Assembly (NCBI RefSeq): GCF_000337035.1
Contig: NZ_AOJL01000060.1
Span: 159,410 to 223,409, forward strand
Source: Halorubrum coriense DSM 10284
GTDB taxonomy: Archaea; Halobacteriota; Halobacteria; Halobacteriales; Haloferacaceae
Length of the DNA: 64,000 nt
Reading direction: 5' to 3'
Shown here one piece after another: positions 59,987 to 64,000 of this stretch. A model generated the notes under the pieces. The model was given only the letters and a program-made list of their open reading frames with translations. It made no database searches and had not been told where the DNA came from. A program made the position numbers and the translations under genes. The stretch's first letter is position 1; each line of letters starts with the position of its first letter.

Positions 59987-60802
59987 TCAATCGATCCGGA
60001 AGCCGCCCGCGTCCTCGGCGGCGCGCACCAAGTCGCCGATGCTGTCGCTCGCGGAGAGCCCCTGGCTCGCCGCAAACCGCTTGATCATCACCGGCGGGAG
60101 GTCGACGGTGGTCTCCGAGGCCGCGAGCAGCAGGCCGATCGCCTCCGGCGTCGGCGAACTCGGGCCGGCGTTCGACGCGAACCACGAGACGAGCGTGTCA
60201 AACGTCGCCGTCACGTCGTTCGATACCATTCGCTGGCGGGTGGTGTCGCCGTTCGCGTGGAGCGTCGCGTCGATGCCGTAGTCGAAGCCGTCACCGTCGA
60301 AGGAGTTCGCCAGCCACCGGCTCACCGCCTGGCGGTCGACAGTGTTCCCACCGGTCTCGGTCCCGGATCGCTGTAACCCACTACCGCGCGCGCCGCTCGG
60401 CGGGGGTTGGCCGCCGCCAGACGATCGGCCGCCGCCGCGTTCGCGCCCCGCGGCGTGGTCGCCGCCGGGCTGCCCGCCCGCAGCGCCGCCTCTCGACGGC
60501 TGCTCGTTCGCGGGGGGGCCGCGCTCGCCGACGCCGGGGCTGGCCGCGCTCGCACGAGGGTCGTCGCCCGCAGGGCGACGCTCGTCGGGGTTCGCCGGGT
60601 CGGCCGCGGTGAAGCCGGAGTCGTCCTCGGGCGGCGCGCGGCGCTGGCCGCGAGACCGCCGGACGTTGGGGCGGCCGTTCGTCCCGACGACGTAGCGACC
60701 CTCCCCGATCTCGACGACGCTCTCGTCGTCGGTGAAGTCGAGCTCGTCCGGATCGGCCGGCATCGCGTCCGCGTCGTTCGCCGGCGGATCGTGGTCACTC
60801 AT
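59987..60802 (-). CDS. Archaellum-locus protein with Gly/Pro linker (DUF7500-like)
   Basis: 271 aa. The N-terminus (about 1-50) is acidic (DPDELDFTDDESVVEIGEGRYVVGTNGRPNVRRSRG), the middle (about 55-150) is Gly/Pro/Ser/Arg disordered, and the C-terminal 115 residues are a compact helical domain (QAVSRWLANSFDGDGFDYG; FDTLVSWFASNAGPSSPTPEAIGLLLAASE). I recall DUF7500 proteins in haloarchaeal arl clusters, unverified. It lies 84 bp beyond archaellin and has its own CTATTTTA box, leaderless start at 60802. Confidence 0.7.
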   Translation of the reverse strand: MSDHDPPANDADAMPADPDELDFTDDESVVEIGEGRYVVGTNGRPNVRRSRGQRRAPPEDDSGFTAADPANPDERRPAGDDPRASAASPGVGERGPPANEQPSRGGAAGGQPGGDHAAGRERGGGRSSGGGQPPPSGARGSGLQRSGTETGGNTVDRQAVSRWLANSFDGDGFDYGIDATLHANGDTTRQRMVSNDVTATFDTLVSWFASNAGPSSPTPEAIGLLLAASETTVDLPPVMIKRFAASQGLSASDSIGDLVRAAEDAGGFRID

Positions 60803-60886
60803 GAGTCGTGGTAGCGCACGCCGTAAAATAGGTGTTGCGGGCGGCCGAGCCGCCAACGTTGTGGTTACCGCGCTGTTCGAGGCCCG

Positions 60887-61540
60887 TTAGAGCCGAACCG
60901 CTTCGCCTGTCTTGCTGAACAGGTCAGGAGCGGTCAGGTCGACGGAGGTCGTCGCGCCGGACGGCGAAACAATGTCAAGCGACGAGGTGTCGCTTTCACC
61001 GAACGTGGTGGATTCACCGGTGACACCGAAGGGATCCTGTTCAGGATTGAATACGAGCGTGAACGAGTTGCTCGAGTTGAGCACAGCCTCCGATGACTGA
61101 ACGAAGTCGCCGGAACTGTTCTCTACGGCGAACTCACCGTCATCAATGGCAGTCGCCGACTCACCGGCACTCCGGTCCAGATCGAAGGTGAGTGTCGCTT
61201 GGCCGTTCGGACCGACTGCTTGAATCGTTGTTTTGTTTAGATCGATCTGGTCAGCTCCTGCGGCACCAGAGACACCAACACGGATCGAGGTGAGATTCTC
61301 AGGGTTTCCGTCACCCGCGCTCGATTCGACGATACCCACAGTGCTTGTCACGTCGATCCGCTCGGAGACGAGGTCGGTACTTTCCTGACCGGTTGCTTCT
61401 GCTTGGGACTGAAGGAACCCGGCCGTGTTGATCAGGACGCCAGCGGCAATCGCTGCCACCAGCACCATCGCGATGAACACGATGAGAGTCCCGATTCCAA
61501 CTTGGCCGCGGTTTTCCTCACTTGATATTTTTTCGAACAT
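60887..61540 (-). CDS. arlA2: Archaellin (second of two)
   Basis: 217-aa filament subunit with class III prepilin signal [12 protein letters not shown], cut by PibD before [22 protein letters not shown]. The C-terminal beta-domain has N-glycosylation sequons (NLTS, NKTT, NSSG, NSSN). It begins 2 bp after the arlA1 stop, so the two form a bicistronic unit. Nucleotides 61401-61505 are nearly identical to the N-terminal coding part of arlA1. Confidence 0.95.
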   Translation of the reverse strand: MFEKISSEENRGQVGIGTLIVFIAMVLVAAIAAGVLINTAGFLQSQAEATGQESTDLVSERIDVTSTVGIVESSAGDGNPENLTSIRVGVSGAAGADQIDLNKTTIQAVGPNGQATLTFDLDRSAGESATAIDDGEFAVENSSGDFVQSSEAVLNSSNSFTLVFNPEQDPFGVTGESTTFGESDTSSLDIVSPSGATTSVDLTAPDLFSKTGEAVRL

Positions 61541-61542
61541 TT

Positions 61543-62163
61543 TTACAGCCTCACGGAGCTCTGGTCACTGGTAAGCGTCGTCGGGACGCGGATTTCTTTC
61601 GTCGTCGAGGCACCCGATGCCGTGGTGAAAGTGACGGTGAGGTCTTCGCCCGGATCGAGCGCACCGTAGTTGTCGAAATCCCCACCGGTTGTATCGGAAT
61701 TACTCAGGTCGTTCGAACTAACGTTCAGGTAAATAGCAGCACGGTCGCTGTTATCAGTGAGAACATTGTTTTCAACATCCAAGATGCTACTTGTTGTAAG
61801 ATCCGAGACCTGTGTGCTATTCTGGCCCTGATCACCGATGATTTGTATCGTAGTCTCGTCTAAATCAACGTTTCCAGCACCCGGCGCCTTGGCGACGACA
61901 AATGTGACATTGTCAACCACAAAATTTCCCGTTGATGATCCAGTCTCAGTCACATTCCCGGAGGTACTCACAACCTGAATCCGGTCAGAGACCTGACTTG
62001 TACTTTCTTCGCCCGTTGCTTCTGCCTGCGTCTGAAGGAACCCGGCGGTGTTGATCAGGACGCCGGCGGCGATCGCTGCCACCAGCACCATCGCGATGAA
62101 CACGATGAGGGTCCCGATCCCCACTTGACCGCGCTCTTCTTCGTCCAGTATGGTTTCGAACAT
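61543..62163 (-). CDS. arlA1: Archaellin (first of two)
   Basis: 206-aa filament subunit. Signal [12 protein letters not shown], cleavage before [22 protein letters not shown], identical to arlA2 in the hydrophobic helix; the globular part differs and carries sequons (NVTE, NVTF, NSTQ, NVSS). The gene is AT-richer than the rest of the window. It follows a 316-bp upstream region with strong TATA-like elements, as expected for a highly expressed operon. Confidence 0.95.
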   Translation of the reverse strand: MFETILDEEERGQVGIGTLIVFIAMVLVAAIAAGVLINTAGFLQTQAEATGEESTSQVSDRIQVVSTSGNVTETGSSTGNFVVDNVTFVVAKAPGAGNVDLDETTIQIIGDQGQNSTQVSDLTTSSILDVENNVLTDNSDRAAIYLNVSSNDLSNSDTTGGDFDNYGALDPGEDLTVTFTTASGASTTKEIRVPTTLTSDQSSVRL

Positions 62164-62479
62164 TGGTTGTGTTGCGTTGGCCCCCGGCCTTCCCGGCGGG
62201 CGTTATCGTTCACGATGGGGATTTCCTACTTAAGATCACGTACCCGGTTATTCAGATTGATAAAGTACTCAAGTCGTGCGGTTTTCGGGTTGTTTTGAGA
62301 GGATTAGTTACAGAATATATCAACGATATCGCCGAGCGGCTATCAGATCTGGATCCGTCACGGAGCGCGGATACCGAGGGGTCTGCGTCACGAATTCGGT
62401 GTGCGGACGAGTGGCTACCCGATCGAGAGGGAAACCGTTCGGCGGTGACGCGGAGTGCGGCGAGAGATAGGGGAGAGAC
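62164..62479 (-). promoter_or_regulatory. Archaellin operon upstream region
   Basis: 316 bp without a gene. CTTAAGTAGG (62229-62238, minus strand) is a box-A candidate predicting a leader of about 40 nt; TACTTTATCAATC (62256-62268) lies just upstream. The stretch is AT-rich (62220-62335) relative to the window. I see no clear palindromic operator, tRNA or small protein. Confidence 0.5.
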
Positions 62480-63064
62480 TCAGCGCTCGCGGGCGGGCGA
62501 GACGGATTCGGTCGGCTCGGAGCGGTCGACCTCGGAGCGGTCGCGGTCGTCGGTGGCGGCCAGCAGTCGGTCGAGCCGGCGCTCGAACTCCGCGTCGGTG
62601 ATCTCGCCCTCGACGTAGCGATGCTTGAGCCGCTCGACCGGGGACGCGGTCGCCTCGCGGTCCGTGTCCGCCCGTGACGCGCGGTCCGCGGCGATTCGGT
62701 CGGCGAGGTAGCCGCCGAGCGCGCCGCTGCCGACGACGTACGCCGCGCCGACGAGCGTGAGCGCGAGGACGCCGACGGTCGCCGCGGGCGACACCGCGGC
62801 GGCGACCCAGACCGCGAAGAACGTCAGCGGCAGCGACAGCAGCGCGACCAGCGCGCCCGTCGCCGCGCCGATCTGCGGGCCACGGGCGGTCGCGGACTCG
62901 TCGGTCCAGCTCGCCACGCCGGCTCCGACCGCGGGCGCGATCAAGCCGATGACGGGCAGGACGCTCACGAGCACCGTGACCCCGGCTCCGACGCCGGCGC
63001 GCGCGGCGAGGTCCGAGAGGCGAGCGACGGTCGAGCGACCGCCTGAGGGGTCGGCGTGGCTCAT
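62480..63064 (-). CDS. SHOCT-domain membrane protein
   Basis: 194 aa. Three hydrophobic segments (about 25-50, 65-92, 95-117), then a linker and the C-terminal SHOCT motif SPVERLKHRYVEGEITDAEFERRLDRLL near residues 143-170. SHOCT is a short oligomerisation motif found at ends of many haloarchaeal membrane proteins. Function unknown. The following 240 bp up to 63305 hold no gene I can support. Confidence 0.75.
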   Translation of the reverse strand: MSHADPSGGRSTVARLSDLAARAGVGAGVTVLVSVLPVIGLIAPAVGAGVASWTDESATARGPQIGAATGALVALLSLPLTFFAVWVAAAVSPAATVGVLALTLVGAAYVVGSGALGGYLADRIAADRASRADTDREATASPVERLKHRYVEGEITDAEFERRLDRLLAATDDRDRSEVDRSEPTESVSPARER

Positions 63065-63305
63065 CGGCGGCGAGCTGAACGGGACGGCGATGGGGCGGGT
63101 CGGTGCGTTCCGGGAGCGAGCCGCGAGCGCGGCGTCGCTCGCCCGTCTCGGCAGCGGTCTAACATGGAAGAATCTACGAGACGCGCGCGCAAAAGCGCGT
63201 CGGGGGTGGGGGTTGTGGCGGGGGTGGTTCGGTGGTCATGACCCAGACGTGAACGCTCCGAGAGGGGCCGTGTCGGCTCGCCGGCTCAGGACGCCCGTCG
63301 GGGTG

Positions 63306-63650
63306 TCAGTCGCCGCGGTCGCGCAGCCGCGACAGCTCCGACTCCGGGATCACGAACTCCTGCGTGCCGGGTTCGTAGACGGCGAGGCTACCGGCGACGA
63401 GCGCCATCGACGCCGCGAGCAGGCCGCTGTTGATCAAGAGCAGCCCCTCGGCGTTGGCGAAGCCGGTCCAGAAAGCGGCCGCGGGGGTCGCCACCGCCGC
63501 GACGACGACGAGTCCGAATCCGACCGCCAGATACGCCATCGCCGTGCGACCGGACGACCGGTACGCCGCGATCGCGAACGCGACGAGCGTCGCGCTCGCG
63601 CCGGCCACCACGGTGGTCGTCATCAGGTACAACCCCTCGATGAGCTCCAT
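63306..63650 (-). CDS. DUF7521-like membrane protein
   Basis: 114 aa with three helices: ELIEGLYLMTTTVVAGASATLVAFAIAAY, AMAYLAVGFGLVVVAAVATPAAA and EGLLLINSGLLAASMALVAGSLAVY, ending in a charged RDRGD tail. The pattern matches the haloarchaeal DUF7521 type (name from memory), which usually sits beside a winged-helix regulator, as here. A TTTATGA box about 27 bp upstream sets the ATG at 63650. Confidence 0.75.
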   Translation of the reverse strand: MELIEGLYLMTTTVVAGASATLVAFAIAAYRSSGRTAMAYLAVGFGLVVVAAVATPAAAFWTGFANAEGLLLINSGLLAASMALVAGSLAVYEPGTQEFVIPESELSRLRDRGD

Positions 63651-63836
63651 ACCCACTCTGTACGAACAGCGGTCATAAACCCACGGGAGCGGGTATCAGC
63701 GGCGATAACACGACGCGATCGCACGGCGTCCGAAACGGAGGCTGGACCCGGGTCTAACGCCGGACTGGGGGGATTCGTCGAGACACGCAATCACCGGTAC
63801 TCTTATAATACATAAAAATCAATCTCGATAACGTGA

Positions 63837-64000
63837 ATGGTGGGGGACGATCTGATCACCGTACTCGGTAACAAATACAACACTGACATCCTGACGGCGA
63901 CGGGCGACGCGAAGTCGGCGCAGGACCTCAGCGACCAGTTGGACGTCCCGATCGCCACGTGTTATCGACGGATCAACGAACTGGAGGAGGCGGACCTCCT
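63837..64000 (+). CDS. Winged-helix (ArsR-like) transcription regulator, partial
   Basis: The first 54 residues before the window ends. ITVLGNKYNTDILTATGDAK and AQDLSDQLDVPIATCYRRIN form an HTH of the ArsR/HTH_20 group, with ELEEADLL beginning the wing. The ATG at 63837 follows a CTTATAATA box by about 30 bp. Divergent from the DUF7521-like gene, a pairing recurrent in haloarchaea, so it may sense or regulate that membrane partner. Confidence 0.82.
   Translation, partial: MVGDDLITVLGNKYNTDILTATGDAKSAQDLSDQLDVPIATCYRRINELEEADL

Overview
The window is a GC-rich chromosomal segment from a haloarchaeon, most likely Halorubrum or a close relative (Haloferacales; inference). The proteins are strongly acidic, a TATA-like box commonly lies 25-30 bp before the start codon (leaderless transcripts), genes are packed with ATGA, GTGA or TAATG overlaps, and the gene set is euryarchaeal: archaeal ribosomal operon, archaellum, RNase P RNA, and Tat and PGF-CTERM export signals. 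Bases 1-33 are not biological. They match the end of a Roche/454 primer A followed by the Nextera transposon mosaic end, so the contig starts in library adapter.

Region by region. 39-7959 (minus): the S10/spc-type ribosomal operon, read from a SPOUT RNA methyltransferase through L3, L4, L23, L2, S19, L22, S3, L29, the RNase P protein Rnp1, S17, L14 and L24 to S4e, where the contig ends. 8.1-13.3 kb: a Tat lipoprotein PQQ-type sugar dehydrogenase, tRNA-Gly(GCC) with a duplicated 3' end, an aldo/keto reductase, a Gfo/Idh/MocA dehydrogenase, a peroxiredoxin and a DedA-like membrane protein. 13.3-18 kb: an acyl-CoA carboxylase beta subunit with an unusual N-terminal domain, an overlapping FBPase/aldolase gluconeogenic pair and 3-hydroxyacyl-CoA dehydrogenase. 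18-29.2 kb: membrane proteins, an MFS transporter, a LOV-type photosensory histidine kinase, DNA polymerase IV, Nudix and CPBP proteins, PanB, a HAD phosphatase and acyl-CoA dehydrogenase. 29.3-43.6 kb: an AIR-synthase-like/AlaX operon, dodecin, small zinc proteins, IscA, MscS, HisD, phytoene synthase, a nicotinamidase-like hydrolase, a PGF-CTERM metalloprotease-like surface protein, nicotinate phosphoribosyltransferase, and a DUF7260-type operon behind two DtxR-like iron boxes. 43.8-47.2 kb: AMMECR1, the RNase P RNA, HtpX and an epimerase.

47.3-62.2 kb is the motility locus: arlJ, I, H, G, F and a fused arlCDE; cheD, cheC and cheY; a large AT-richer surface protein; a zinc-ribbon membrane protein; an acidic/Gly-Pro-rich protein; and two tandem archaellin genes. 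The products would form filament (ArlA1/A2), stator/anchor (ArlF/G), motor (ArlH/I/J), switch ring (ArlCDE) and chemotaxis input (CheY/C/D). The end holds a SHOCT protein and a divergent DUF7521-type/HTH pair cut off at the window edge.

The most unusual pattern is a dispersed intergenic element present three times (about 9.76-9.94, 31.64-31.94 and 44.93-45.26 kb). Its copies share a conserved internal loop flanked by paired stems while the inner hairpins differ, which suggests a structured RNA or RNA-derived mobile element that I cannot name.
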